DNA of 36,934 bases. Source: Legionella sp. (lineage in GTDB: Bacteria; Pseudomonadota; Gammaproteobacteria; Legionellales; Legionellaceae). Shown here one piece after another: positions 24,405 through 32,765 of this stretch; the first letter of the stretch is position 1; each line of letters opens with the position of its first letter. The stretch is taken from NCBI GenBank assembly GCA_030694525.1, contig JAUXYG010000131.1, positions 1 to 36,934 on the forward strand, given 5' to 3'. The translations under genes were made by a program, and so were the position numbers. Below the pieces are notes generated by a model, which did no database searches, was not told the DNA's origin, and was given only the letters and a program-made list of their open reading frames with translations.

Positions 24405-26873
24405 ATGGATAATACTTATAAACCCCAAGAAGTTGAGGAACAGGCGCAACAATATTGGCATAAGAAACAATCGTTTAACGTAACTGAAGATTTAAACAAA
24501 GAAAAATTTTATTGTTTATCAATGTTCCCCTACCCCAGTGGCACCTTACATATGGGGCATGTACGTAATTACACTTTGGGCGATGTTATCGCTCGTTATC
24601 AACGTGCATTAGGCAAGAATGTATTGCAACCTATTGGTTGGGATGCATTTGGACTACCCGCAGAGAACGCAGCAATTAAAAATGGCATTCCACCTGCAGA
24701 ATGGACCAGAAAAAACATTGCTGCAATGAAAGAGCAATTTTTACGTTTGGGCAACGCCTATGATTGGAAACGGGAAATCACCACCTGTGATCCTGAATAT
24801 TATCGTTGGGAACAATGGTTTTTTATCCGCCTGTTTGAAAAAGGTCTGGTTTATAAAAAGAATGCAGTAGTTAACTGGGATCCAGTCGACCAAACAGTTT
24901 TGGCAAATGAACAAGTTGTTGACGGCCGGGGATGGCGTTCTGGCGCATTGGTCGAAAGAAAAGAAATTTCCCAATGGTTTATTAAAATCACGTCTTACGC
25001 CGATGAGTTACTTACATCCCTCGATACCCTGGATGAATGGCCATCACAAGTCAAGCAAATGCAACGAAACTGGATAGGACGTTCTATTGGGACAGAAATC
25101 TATTTTAATGTTCCAAATTATCATAAAAGGCTAAAAATATATACTACGCGACCCGATACTTTGATGGGTGCAACTTATCTTGCTGTGGCAACTGACCATC
25201 CTCTTGCAAAAGAGGCAGCACTTAACAATAGTGAAGTAAAAGCTTTTCTCGATAGCTGTCAGGGAACCAAAATGGCGGAAGCGGAACTGGCTACTATGGA
25301 GAAGCGCGGAATCGATACCGGAATGACTGCTATACATCCTATTTCAGGTAAAGTATTGCCCATCTGGACTGCTAATTTTGTACTCATGCAATATGGCTCT
25401 GGAGCAGTGATGTCAGTCCCTGCGCATGACCAGAGAGATTGGGAGTTTGCACAAAAATACCAATTGCCTATTGTTGAAGTGATTAAACCAGAAAAAGATC
25501 ATGATTTTAGCAAATCCGCTTACACTGGGGATGGCATCCTTATTAATTCCGCGCCATTTGATAATATTACCTCGTCTCAAGCGATTGAGCAGATAACCCA
25601 TTACCTGGAAGAGAATGAAGCAGGAAAAGCAACAATCAATTATCGTTTGCGTGATTGGGGGGTTTCTCGCCAAAGATATTGGGGCACGCCTATTCCAATG
25701 ATTTTCTGTGAGCAGTGTGGTGTTGTTCCGGTTCCAGACGATGAATTACCGGTAACTTTACCTGAAAACGTGGCATTTACGGGCGCAGGCTCTCCTCTGG
25801 CGCAGTGTAGCGATTTCGTAAATGTGTCCTGTCCCAAATGCGGTCAGGACGCTACAAGAGAGACCGATACTTTTGATACTTTTGTGGAGTCCTCGTGGTA
25901 TTACGCACGATTTGCCTGTAAAGGTCAGGAAAATGCAATGCTCGATGATCGAGCAAAATATTGGACACCAGTGGATCAGTATATAGGTGGCATCGAACAT
26001 GCAGTGATGCATTTGCTTTATGCTCGTTTCTTTCATAAATTGATGAGAGATGAAGGGCTACTTAATTCAGATGAGCCTTTTAAAGCACTGTTAACTCAGG
26101 GTATGGTTTTAAAAGACGGACATAAGATGTCCAAATCTGTTGGAAATGTGGTTGATCCCAATCATTTGATTAATACTTATGGTGCCGATACTGCCCGATT
26201 ATTTGTTATGTTTGCAGCTCCTCCTGAGCAATCATTGGAATGGTCTGATACAGCTGTTGAAGGAGCGCATCGCTTCCTTAAACGAGTATGGAATTTTGCC
26301 CATGAGCATTTAAATATGTTTATCGATATTAATGATACCATTCTAAGTGGCAACGGGCATGTTAATTGGCAAACTGTTGAGAGCCGCTTAAAAAAATCCC
26401 GTCATGTGGTTCATCATATTCTGGCTCAAGCCAATACTGACTATGATAGAAATCAGTTTAATACAGTTGTATCCGGTTGTATGAAATTATTTAATGAAAT
26501 TTCCGGTTACTCTATTGAAACTGATGAAGACAAATATTTTATTCACTCCAGTATGAGTATTCTGCTGAGGCTACTAGCTCCAATCACACCTCACATTACT
26601 CATTATTTATGGCATCAGTTAGGATTTGAAAAAGCAATTATTGATGCTCCATGGCCAAAAGTAGATAAAAGTGCCTTGAAAACCGAGGAAGTGGATTTCG
26701 TAGTCCAGGTTAATGGCAAGCTTAGAGCTCAATTTACAGCCAATGTAGATGCCCCTGAAGAGCAGTTAATTGAAACGGCAAAAGAGCAAGCCAAAGATTT
26801 CCTCGTAAATCTTACAATAAAGAAAGCTATTATTGTCACCCATCGCCAATTGATTAATTTGGTTGCTAACTAA
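24405..26873 (+). CDS. leuS: Leucyl-tRNA synthetase
   Basis: Charges tRNA-Leu. An 822-residue class I synthetase. The HIGH motif is HMGH at 49-52 (PYPSGTLHMGHVRNY) and the KMSKS motif is intact at 574-578. The CP1 editing domain carries TTRPDTLMGATY. A zinc-type CxxC pair is present (CEQCG and CPKCG). The C-terminal anticodon-binding and C-domains (DFVVQVNGKLRAQF) are complete. Its stop overlaps the lptE start by one base (TAATG), the usual leuS-lptE arrangement in gammaproteobacteria. Confidence 0.97.
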   Translation: MDNTYKPQEVEEQAQQYWHKKQSFNVTEDLNKEKFYCLSMFPYPSGTLHMGHVRNYTLGDVIARYQRALGKNVLQPIGWDAFGLPAENAAIKNGIPPAEWTRKNIAAMKEQFLRLGNAYDWKREITTCDPEYYRWEQWFFIRLFEKGLVYKKNAVVNWDPVDQTVLANEQVVDGRGWRSGALVERKEISQWFIKITSYADELLTSLDTLDEWPSQVKQMQRNWIGRSIGTEIYFNVPNYHKRLKIYTTRPDTLMGATYLAVATDHPLAKEAALNNSEVKAFLDSCQGTKMAEAELATMEKRGIDTGMTAIHPISGKVLPIWTANFVLMQYGSGAVMSVPAHDQRDWEFAQKYQLPIVEVIKPEKDHDFSKSAYTGDGILINSAPFDNITSSQAIEQITHYLEENEAGKATINYRLRDWGVSRQRYWGTPIPMIFCEQCGVVPVPDDELPVTLPENVAFTGAGSPLAQCSDFVNVSCPKCGQDATRETDTFDTFVESSWYYARFACKGQENAMLDDRAKYWTPVDQYIGGIEHAVMHLLYARFFHKLMRDEGLLNSDEPFKALLTQGMVLKDGHKMSKSVGNVVDPNHLINTYGADTARLFVMFAAPPEQSLEWSDTAVEGAHRFLKRVWNFAHEHLNMFIDINDTILSGNGHVNWQTVESRLKKSRHVVHHILAQANTDYDRNQFNTVVSGCMKLFNEISGYSIETDEDKYFIHSSMSILLRLLAPITPHITHYLWHQLGFEKAIIDAPWPKVDKSALKTEEVDFVVQVNGKLRAQFTANVDAPEEQLIETAKEQAKDFLVNLTIKKAIIVTHRQLINLVAN

Positions 26874-27358
26874 TGAAACGTGGCAGGTTAGCTCTACTGT
26901 TTTTAACTTTTATGCTAACTGCCTGTGGCTTCCATTTAAGAGGCATTGTGGACATACCTAAATGGCTTAATAATGTGGCCATAATCTCCAAGGATGGAGA
27001 CAGGCAGTTTGGTACCGTCATAGGCTCTCATTTAATAAGTCATCAAATCAGCGTTAATCCTGAGCCTTCACTGGCAGATTATTGGTTGATTATTAATAAA
27101 ATTAATGTGCAGCAACAAATAATTAGCATTGGTGCCAGCACCAATCCCAGACAATATCAAATTATCATGACTGTCGAATTCCTGTTGCAAAGTAGAAAAG
27201 GACAAATTATCAAAGCACCCAGTCAGGTAGTAGTAATTCGACAACTAACAGTGAATAATGATCGGATTTTAGGATCGAATCAGGAAGAAGCCATTCTGAT
27301 GGCGGAAATGCGCAGAGATGCAGTCATTCAAATTATCAATAGATTAAGTCGACCATAG
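26873..27358 (+). CDS. lptE: LPS assembly lipoprotein LptE
   Basis: Outer-membrane lipoprotein that plugs and matures the LptD translocon for LPS export. A 161-residue protein with a lipobox LTAC (Cys18) after a hydrophobic stretch, and the family N-terminus CGFHLRGIVDIP. It is translationally coupled to leuS. In many gammaproteobacteria holA (DNA polymerase III delta) comes next, but here a 744-base gap follows. Confidence 0.94.
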   Translation: MKRGRLALLFLTFMLTACGFHLRGIVDIPKWLNNVAIISKDGDRQFGTVIGSHLISHQISVNPEPSLADYWLIINKINVQQQIISIGASTNPRQYQIIMTVEFLLQSRKGQIIKAPSQVVVIRQLTVNNDRILGSNQEEAILMAEMRRDAVIQIINRLSRP

Positions 27359-27485
27359 CAGCATCTTAGTACAATACTGAAAATTCAAACCCGAAGCTGT
27401 TATTATTAATCTTTATCTAATTCCATTTCCATTTTGCTCAAATTATAATCTATAATTAAAAGGTATATTAAAAAAAGGAAAAACA

Positions 27486-27662
27486 ATGCTTTATAGACTG
27501 ATGCTAAATTATTTCCGAATTAAATTATTACGCATTGTGATTGCTAAAATCATGGGTAGTCGCGTTGTAAAAAGCAAAAACGTAAAAACAATTAATATGC
27601 TTAATTATGGGCTTGAGTTTCTAGCCGCTTACTTTTTAAATCCAAAGAAAAAAGTAAAATAA
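27486..27662 (+). CDS. 58-residue basic microprotein
   Basis: An open frame MLYRLMLNYFRIKLLRIVIA... ending in PKKKVK, with an AAGGA ribosome site 7 bases before ATG, in a gap of 744 bases. Residues 1-23 alternate hydrophobic and basic residues and could form an amphipathic or membrane helix. The second part has a NYGLEFLAAYFL helix and a run of lysines. The net charge is strongly positive. I recognise no family. The support is the ribosome site, a clean ATG-TAA frame and the absence of any better gene here. It could be a membrane-interacting peptide or a chance frame. Confidence 0.5.
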   Translation: MLYRLMLNYFRIKLLRIVIAKIMGSRVVKSKNVKTINMLNYGLEFLAAYFLNPKKKVK

Positions 27663-28102
27663 ACTGAGTGATATATATAATATTTACTCTCATATTAAAT
27701 GAGATCTTTGCTCGACTCATGAATTTATATACCTCTTAAATTACCATACTTAATTTCTCTTTTATTAACAGGTCACACATCAATTCTTATGTAGTTGATT
27801 GAGTGTTTAAAGATACTTTTAAAGCAATCATAATCAATGTTCGAAGGATAAAGTATCATTCGAATGAACAGCACTCATGGTTAAAAACCTGACAACACAA
27901 CAAAAATCACCTATCATTTAATCAGGTGGTCATTTTTTATACATATGCTTCCTGTAAGCAATTTCTAACAATGAAACAAAATCAATTTACAGTAAATACT
28001 TAAGCTCCAGGATTGAACTCCGAAAAATTTCATTTCGATAATTATGAACCTGGCTTAAAGATTAGAGAACAGATGCTTTAATATCGATACAAGGATGGAA
28101 TT
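27663..28102. other. Non-coding gap before the L,D-transpeptidase gene
   Basis: A 440-base AT-rich stretch without a supported gene. It contains a small stem just after the microORF (TCTCAT/ATGAGA, 27688-27704) and a perfect 12-bp palindrome TCATTCGAATGA at 27856-27867. A possible terminator lies at 27908-27936 (CACCT/AGGTG, 11-base loop, then CATTTTTT). A small RNA here cannot be excluded. Confidence 0.6.
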
Positions 28103-28828
28103 ATGGCAGTACTAATTCTCATTGTAGCCATGCTGTTAAACGCAACAGAAGTAAGGGGCGCCACATACTTTGGTACTGCTTTATGTGCTTACCCTCAGTA
28201 TCAATGCATTAAAGTAAAACGCTGGCAAAGCTGGGAAAAACTCTTCCCCGATCCGGTACAAAGAGATTTAGTACAACGATTAAATCGTAGTGATAACAGG
28301 TTATGGAGTGGAAAAAAAATTATTGTTCCTAAAAACCTGGACAATGTATCCTTATTTGACCTCTCCCCCCTTCCCTTGCAAATCGTCTCAGATGGAAAAA
28401 AACAAATTCTTATTGATCAGGACAAACTGGCCTGGGCTGCATATGATGCATATGGATATCTGGTCCATTGGGGACCTATTTCTTCGGGACGGGATGTCTG
28501 TGTGGATAGTGAAGATTCATGCAGAACCATAACCGGTATATTTCATATTTACTGGAAAAAAGATAAAGAATGCGATTCAGAGCTATATGATGGCGCGCCT
28601 ATGCCCTATTGTATGTTTTTTCATAAAGGCTTTGCCCTACATGGTTCAGATGACATACCCGGTAATCGGGCAAGTCATGGCTGTGTACGAATGTTTACAA
28701 AAGACGCCAAATGGTTAAATACCGAGTTTATTGAGCTCGCTAATGAAGAAAAAAATATTGCTGGAACAAAAGTTATTATCCTTCCATTAAGCTCTGATTC
28801 AATCTTCACCCAAAAGAAAAAGAACTAA
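28103..28828 (+). CDS. Secreted L,D-transpeptidase (YkuD domain)
   Basis: A 241-residue cell-wall enzyme. A signal peptide (MAVLILIVAMLLNATEVRGA) exports it to the periplasm. Residues 36-80 (KRWQSWEKLFPD...SGKKIIVP) look like a LysM-like or linker segment. The YkuD domain follows, with the signature from H180 to R196, including SHGCVR and catalytic C194. YkuD enzymes form 3-3 peptidoglycan crosslinks or attach proteins to meso-diaminopimelate. Extra cysteines (28, 35, 133, 140, 157, 170) suggest disulfides. A good ribosome site (AAGGA, 7 bases from ATG) sets the start. Its 3' end converges with the next gene, with 3 bases between stops. Confidence 0.9.
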   Translation: MAVLILIVAMLLNATEVRGATYFGTALCAYPQYQCIKVKRWQSWEKLFPDPVQRDLVQRLNRSDNRLWSGKKIIVPKNLDNVSLFDLSPLPLQIVSDGKKQILIDQDKLAWAAYDAYGYLVHWGPISSGRDVCVDSEDSCRTITGIFHIYWKKDKECDSELYDGAPMPYCMFFHKGFALHGSDDIPGNRASHGCVRMFTKDAKWLNTEFIELANEEKNIAGTKVIILPLSSDSIFTQKKKN

Positions 28829-28831
28829 TAT

Positions 28832-29539
28832 TTAACCTAAAATCCACTCAATTTGTTTTTTTAAATCTATGTTTATTGCTGAGAGCTCTTCAATTTCGTA
28901 ATCAATATAAGGATTTTCTGAGTAGTTTAAATAATGCTGCATTATCTTATCTCTCTCAAAATGCAACCAATTTATCTGAGGCATAAATAAATGCAGCATA
29001 CCCTCAACCCAACTATCAAGAGTTTGCCAATAGGGATCGTCATTAAGGGTCATTTTATAACGATTAATCAAATTTGGTGCATGTTTTGCTGCATACCAAA
29101 TTTCCGAAGTGACCCAACGATTTACGGTAAATAATCTTATAGGTAACCCAAATTGATTCATCCCAATCGCTATAAGATGCGTCATTGGATTATCAATATA
29201 TCGATTCCAATCACTCAATGGAGCGGGTTTTATATGTTTTGGTATGTGTTTATAACGTAAAAAACAGTGGAAATGTCCGTGCTCTGCACTTTCAAAGTCT
29301 TCTCTATGGCAATGATAAAAGTATTGAGCACCGGTTGTATGATCAATTCGATCCCCCTTTGGATAATGACTCATTCGTTCATGTCTGAGATTTTTTTTGA
29401 GTGTATAATGAAGGATATTACCACCATTCTCATCAATCATTTTCTGCTGTGCTCCCAAAACCTGAGCTGCATAACCCAGAAACTTCTTCTGATGCCAATT
29501 CGTAAGAGGAGGTAATATAAATTCTGATTTTGTTTGCAT
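28832..29539 (-). CDS. Conserved protein of unknown function with HCHR and EHGHFH motifs
   Basis: A 235-residue soluble protein without signal peptide or membrane helix. I think it belongs to the DUF6969 family (from memory). The most striking feature is a dense His cluster: R52HERMSHYPKGD63, YHCHR (75-79) and EHGHFH (86-91). This could form a metal site. The rest is helical with many aromatic residues (WVEGMLHLF, INWLHFERDK). The gene lies 59 bases after the Gly-Cys-X repeat gene on the same strand, and a strong hairpin fills most of that gap. No ribosome site precedes its ATG, so read-through and coupling are unclear. Confidence 0.75.
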   Translation of the reverse strand: MQTKSEFILPPLTNWHQKKFLGYAAQVLGAQQKMIDENGGNILHYTLKKNLRHERMSHYPKGDRIDHTTGAQYFYHCHREDFESAEHGHFHCFLRYKHIPKHIKPAPLSDWNRYIDNPMTHLIAIGMNQFGLPIRLFTVNRWVTSEIWYAAKHAPNLINRYKMTLNDDPYWQTLDSWVEGMLHLFMPQINWLHFERDKIMQHYLNYSENPYIDYEIEELSAINIDLKKQIEWILG

Positions 29540-29555
29540 AATGAATACTAACTAA

Positions 29556-29578
29556 AAGAGGTAGTTTAACTACCTCTT
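29556..29578 (-). terminator. Intrinsic terminator or attenuator after the Gly-Cys-X gene
   Basis: A perfect 11-bp stem AAGAGGTAGTT / AACTACCTCTT (29556-29566 with 29568-29578) with a nominal one-base loop. On the minus strand it is followed by TTAGTT. It ends 17 bases before the ATG of the next gene, so read-through would be needed to express that gene from the same promoter. Confidence 0.7.
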
Positions 29579-29598
29579 ATCTAAAACCAAACTAGTTA

Positions 29599-29811
29599 CT
29601 AGTCACCACTGCAACCGTTGCAACCCTTACATCCTTTACATCCTTTGCAACCAGTACACCCTTTACAACCTTTGCAACCCTTACATCCTTTGCACCCGTG
29701 ACAGCCATTTACTGTAGTAGAAGATGAATCATCAGCATAAGCTACAGAAACCATAGGAGCTGAAGATAAAGCAGTTAGTAGTGCAGCAACAGCCATTGTT
29801 GATTTTTTCAT
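29599..29811 (-). CDS. Secreted Gly-Cys-X triplet repeat peptide
   Basis: A 70-residue protein. Residues 1-26 are a Sec signal peptide (MKKSTMAVAALLTALSSAPM..., AYA cleavage). A short acidic/Ser linker follows (DDSSSTT). Residues 36-69 are eleven consecutive Gly-Cys-X triplets, X being H, K, K, K, K, T, K, K, K, N, S. Eleven of 34 repeat residues are Cys, one every third position. A ribosome site (AAGGA) precedes the ATG at a slightly long distance. The neighbouring minus-strand gene encodes the His-motif protein. The Cys/Lys repeat recalls secreted Cys-rich metal-binding peptides and HvfA/bufferin-type modified precursors, but no MNIO (DUF692) partner is visible here. Function unknown; metal or redox binding is plausible. 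Confidence 0.85.
   Translation of the reverse strand: MKKSTMAVAALLTALSSAPMVSVAYADDSSSTTVNGCHGCKGCKGCKGCKGCTGCKGCKGCKGCNGCSGD
29605..29706 (-). repeat. Nine-base coding tandem repeat (Gly-Cys-X)
   Basis: Eleven 9-base units inside the peptide gene. Third codon positions vary freely (TGC and TGT, GGA/GGT/GGG, AAA/AAG) while Gly and Cys are kept. This points to selection on the amino acids rather than recent slippage. Confidence 0.8.
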
Positions 29812-29953
29812 GATTATAACTTCCTTGATTGTTATAGTTTTTTTTGAATCAATAAGATATTAGCAAATAAATTGAAATATTTCTTCCACTTTGAAATAAA
29901 TATTTTTGACTTTTATCATGTTCTATGCAAATAGCTAAAAGTCCTTATTTTTA

Positions 29954-30802
29954 TCATCCAGGAAGTTCCTTTTTGGAAATAAATAAAAATAGCTTATCCA
30001 TCAATCGCGTACTTAAAAAGCGTTTTAATAAAATAAGCAGATGTGCCGGAAAAGTTACTGGATATTTAGGCCTTGGTTTTGGGGACTCAATCGCATGAAT
30101 CAACTTATTGATGACGGCATCCGGATTTCTGGTGAATATGGAATTTTTTTTAGTTTGTTTGTAAGTTGACAACATATTGTCGTATTGTTTGGCAAAAAAA
30201 CTATTTTTTACATCCACATTTTTCAAAGAGCCATCAACCACGTTATCTCTAAATTGGCTTTGTATTGGCCCTGGCTCAATTGTAATTACATCTATACCAG
30301 ATGAACGTAATTCTAATCTTAATGTATCGCTTAATCCTTCAACTGCATATTTGGATGAATTATATGCACCTCTGAATGGCATACTCACCACACCAAGAAT
30401 AGAACTTACATTGATGATTCGGCCTTGTTTTTGCTGCCGCATTATTGGAATAACCAGATTAGTCAATTCAAGCAGACCAAACACATTAGTTTCAAATTGT
30501 TTGCGTAATGTGTCTCGAGTAATGTCTTCAAGTGCTCCGGCCTGGCCATAACCGGCATTATTTATTAAAACATCTAACTGACCATTGGTTAATTCCATCA
30601 ATTGAGTAAAGGCGCTCAGTATTGATTGTGAATCATTAATATCTAACAAAAGTGTCTCTATTCCTTGTGCTATTAAACAATCCACATCGCTTTTTTTCCG
30701 ACATGAAGCAATGACGCGATGTCCTCTTTTTTTTAACGAAAAAACAGCATCATGTCCAATACCACTGGAACAACCTGTTATCAAAATGGTTTTTGAGATC
30801 AT
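29954..30802 (-). CDS. Short-chain dehydrogenase/reductase (SDR)
   Basis: A 282-residue classical SDR oxidoreductase. The TGxxxGIG motif is TGCSSGIG at 9-16, NNAG at 81-84, the catalytic Ser in NVSS (131-134), and YxxxK as Y147-K151. The C-terminal part has a hydrophobic helix rich in Leu (FPAHLLILLKRFL) before a short basic tail, so it may sit at a membrane, as in YbbO-like and retinol dehydrogenase-like members. The substrate is unknown. A ribosome site (AGGTGATCT) precedes the ATG. It is a lone gene. Confidence 0.88.
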   Translation of the reverse strand: MISKTILITGCSSGIGHDAVFSLKKRGHRVIASCRKKSDVDCLIAQGIETLLLDINDSQSILSAFTQLMELTNGQLDVLINNAGYGQAGALEDITRDTLRKQFETNVFGLLELTNLVIPIMRQQKQGRIINVSSILGVVSMPFRGAYNSSKYAVEGLSDTLRLELRSSGIDVITIEPGPIQSQFRDNVVDGSLKNVDVKNSFFAKQYDNMLSTYKQTKKNSIFTRNPDAVINKLIHAIESPKPRPKYPVTFPAHLLILLKRFLSTRLMDKLFLFISKKELPG

Positions 30803-30904
30803 AGATCACCTAAAAAACTGATTGCCTTAATGCTACTCTTGGCACGAACTAAAATCTATTTTATTTATACAGAATATCAGTTAAGTAACTATTTATGAAC
30901 GAAA

Positions 30905-30934
30905 TTTAATTAAATATACAATATGGTCTATAAT
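30905..30934 (+). promoter_or_regulatory. Possible sigma-70 promoter of the 105-residue protein gene
   Basis: The -10 box TATAAT (30929-30934) is exact. A poor -35 (TTTAAT, 30905-30910) lies 18 bases upstream. It sits 31 bases before the ATG at 30966. Confidence 0.4.
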
Positions 30935-30965
30935 AGTGCTAACAGAGTAATTTAAGGGATTAATC

Positions 30966-31283
30966 ATGGAGAGAGCAAGGATTAAACGTTATCCGTTAGC
31001 GATTGTGCTTTTTGCTTCAATCATCACACTAGCAGGATTATACAGTGGACTTGCCAAAGCAAATCCCTCGAACCCACTTCCTGGTACCCAATTGGCTTTT
31101 TTTATCGGTTATCATAGTTACGGTGGGCATATTCGTCCAGCGTATGTCTATTATGGTCCTAGAAAAAGAGCACGAGGAGTTTACTGGACCGGGTGGCGAT
31201 TTTCAGGCAATGGCTGCAGAAATACCTGCCTCGTTGATCGTTGGACTGGTCGCGCCATTCGATGTAAAAAAAGATGCATGTAA
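30966..31283 (+). CDS. Small basic secreted or membrane-anchored protein with twin CX3C pairs
   Basis: A 105-residue protein. Residues 9-30 form a hydrophobic export signal or anchor (YPLAIVLFASIITLAGLYSGLA) followed by AKAN. The mature part is strongly basic and aromatic (YHSYGGHIRPAYVYYGPRKR). The C-terminus has four cysteines at 84, 88, 100 and 104, that is C-x3-C-x11-C-x3-C, ending in RCKKRCM. AAGGG lies before the ATG. I recognise no family. Antimicrobial-like or wall-binding roles are conceivable from the charge, but unsupported. Another frame overlapping it (31045-31329) is judged a shadow. Confidence 0.7.
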   Translation: MERARIKRYPLAIVLFASIITLAGLYSGLAKANPSNPLPGTQLAFFIGYHSYGGHIRPAYVYYGPRKRARGVYWTGWRFSGNGCRNTCLVDRWTGRAIRCKKRCM

Positions 31284-31391
31284 TCTTTTAGAAAGAAAAA
31301 AGTGGAACTGGTATGCTTTAACCCAATGATCATGGATAATAAGTACAACTGAGATTAGTCCGCCAATTTCTCGACGGATCAAACTATTTTA

Positions 31392-32585
31392 TTATGCAAA
31401 ATAATCAATTATACCCCTTAAAAGTTTATTATTTAACGGGATAGGCGCGACAGACTCTTCTGTCGGATTAAGAAATTCAACATCCTGTTCAGAATTGCTT
31501 TGAGAAAAGTGGCGCGAGTTAGAATCAGCCCCTATAGTTACTTCAGCGAGATTCAAACCTTGAGCCTCCATTAGTTCTCTTAGTTTTGGCAAGGCCTGCT
31601 CCACTGCATCACGAACTTGTGCATTATGACTGCCTATATTGATCGACGCATCGTCTTTTATCACTTTAATATTTATCTCCAAAGGGCCTAAATGTTCTGG
31701 ATGCAATTTGATTTGAGCGCCGTTTATCTCTTGTTTCCCAAGCCAGACTATTCGTTCTGAAAATTGATCGGGCCATTCAGAATGATTCATTTCAGCGGAG
31801 ATAGTTAAAAAATTATTTTCGATGCGATCAGAGGGATTTTGCATACGAATCGAATTATTACCAGATGTCATATTAACCAAATTCAGTTGTTTATCAAAAT
31901 CACCGTTTTGTAACACGTCATGAGTCAAAATTTCAGCGTCATGAACAGAAGATTGAGAATTCACCTTTACATCCTGATTATTTATTAGCTGACATTCACT
32001 TTTGTCCAAAGAATAAGTCTCATCAATGGTTTTTCTATCACTCAGTTCACCATCATTTGACTCATGGTTATTATTTTCGACATTTTGCTGAATGTTAATT
32101 TGATCATCTTTATCACTATTTGAAACTATTAATTTCTTTTCAACCTGTACTAATTCAATTTCTTCATTTGCGACATTTGAAATACTAGTTTCCTCTTGAT
32201 TTGATTCCAGGAGTTGAGGGGGCTGGTAGCATTGGGAATTAATCCAGGTAATAGCTACATTATCGTCAAAATTAATCAAATTATCCGTTACTGGATCTTC
32301 ATCAGCGTCAGATATATTCAATTCTTGAGCAGGCCCTTGAGGTTTTAGAGCAAGAGACTCCTGCTCAATATTATCTTTAAGAGAAATAACTTCTTTATTG
32401 TCGGGAATTGTGACCTGTATTTGAGATAATAATAGCACAAACTTATTCGACTCAGATTCAAGCATATCAGCATATTGATTATCTGTAAGCTCGATTTCAG
32501 TATCCAGGGCTGCTTCTTGATTATCAAGCGAAATGGCCTCAGTTGTAGCCATTACGCTTGAATAAAACGGTGTCGGCTCAATCAT
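31392..32585 (-). CDS. fliK: Flagellar hook-length control protein FliK-like
   Basis: FliK is a molecular ruler exported by the flagellar type III system that switches substrate specificity when the hook is complete. The 397-residue protein has a long, acidic, low-complexity N-terminal part (1-260, rich in Asn, Asp, Glu and Gln). The C-terminal Flg_hook domain (about 275-355) carries the core motif IKLHPEHLGPLEINI and the RDAVEQALPKLRELMEAQGL helix. No other flagellar gene is in the window, so it stands apart from a flagellar cluster. The N-terminal part is poorly conserved, as usual for the family. Confidence 0.88.
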   Translation of the reverse strand: MIEPTPFYSSVMATTEAISLDNQEAALDTEIELTDNQYADMLESESNKFVLLLSQIQVTIPDNKEVISLKDNIEQESLALKPQGPAQELNISDADEDPVTDNLINFDDNVAITWINSQCYQPPQLLESNQEETSISNVANEEIELVQVEKKLIVSNSDKDDQINIQQNVENNNHESNDGELSDRKTIDETYSLDKSECQLINNQDVKVNSQSSVHDAEILTHDVLQNGDFDKQLNLVNMTSGNNSIRMQNPSDRIENNFLTISAEMNHSEWPDQFSERIVWLGKQEINGAQIKLHPEHLGPLEINIKVIKDDASINIGSHNAQVRDAVEQALPKLRELMEAQGLNLAEVTIGADSNSRHFSQSNSEQDVEFLNPTEESVAPIPLNNKLLRGIIDYFA

Positions 32586-32765
32586 TTAACACTCCTTATA
32601 TTAAGGTTTATCCTAGCAATATTTATACCAACTCAAAATATTAACCCCCATTAAATTAAAAGAGTGTTAATTAATATTGCCTCTTTGTAAAATTCAGTAA
32701 AGGAACTATAGCTGTTGTTCAAGTAATGATAGGCTTGATAAATAAACTAATTTATAGAGTCCAAT

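Noticed and set aside
29605..29706. CRISPR-like or slippage repeat
   Set aside because: The 9-base period encodes a clean Gly-Cys-X protein pattern with synonymous variation, and there are no spacers.
30177..30551. 124-residue frame antisense to the SDR gene
   Set aside because: The SDR frame carries all catalytic motifs; the antisense frame has none.
31045..31329. 94-residue frame overlapping the small CX3C protein
   Set aside because: The other frame has the signal peptide, the ribosome site and the cysteine pattern; this one is a shift of the same DNA.
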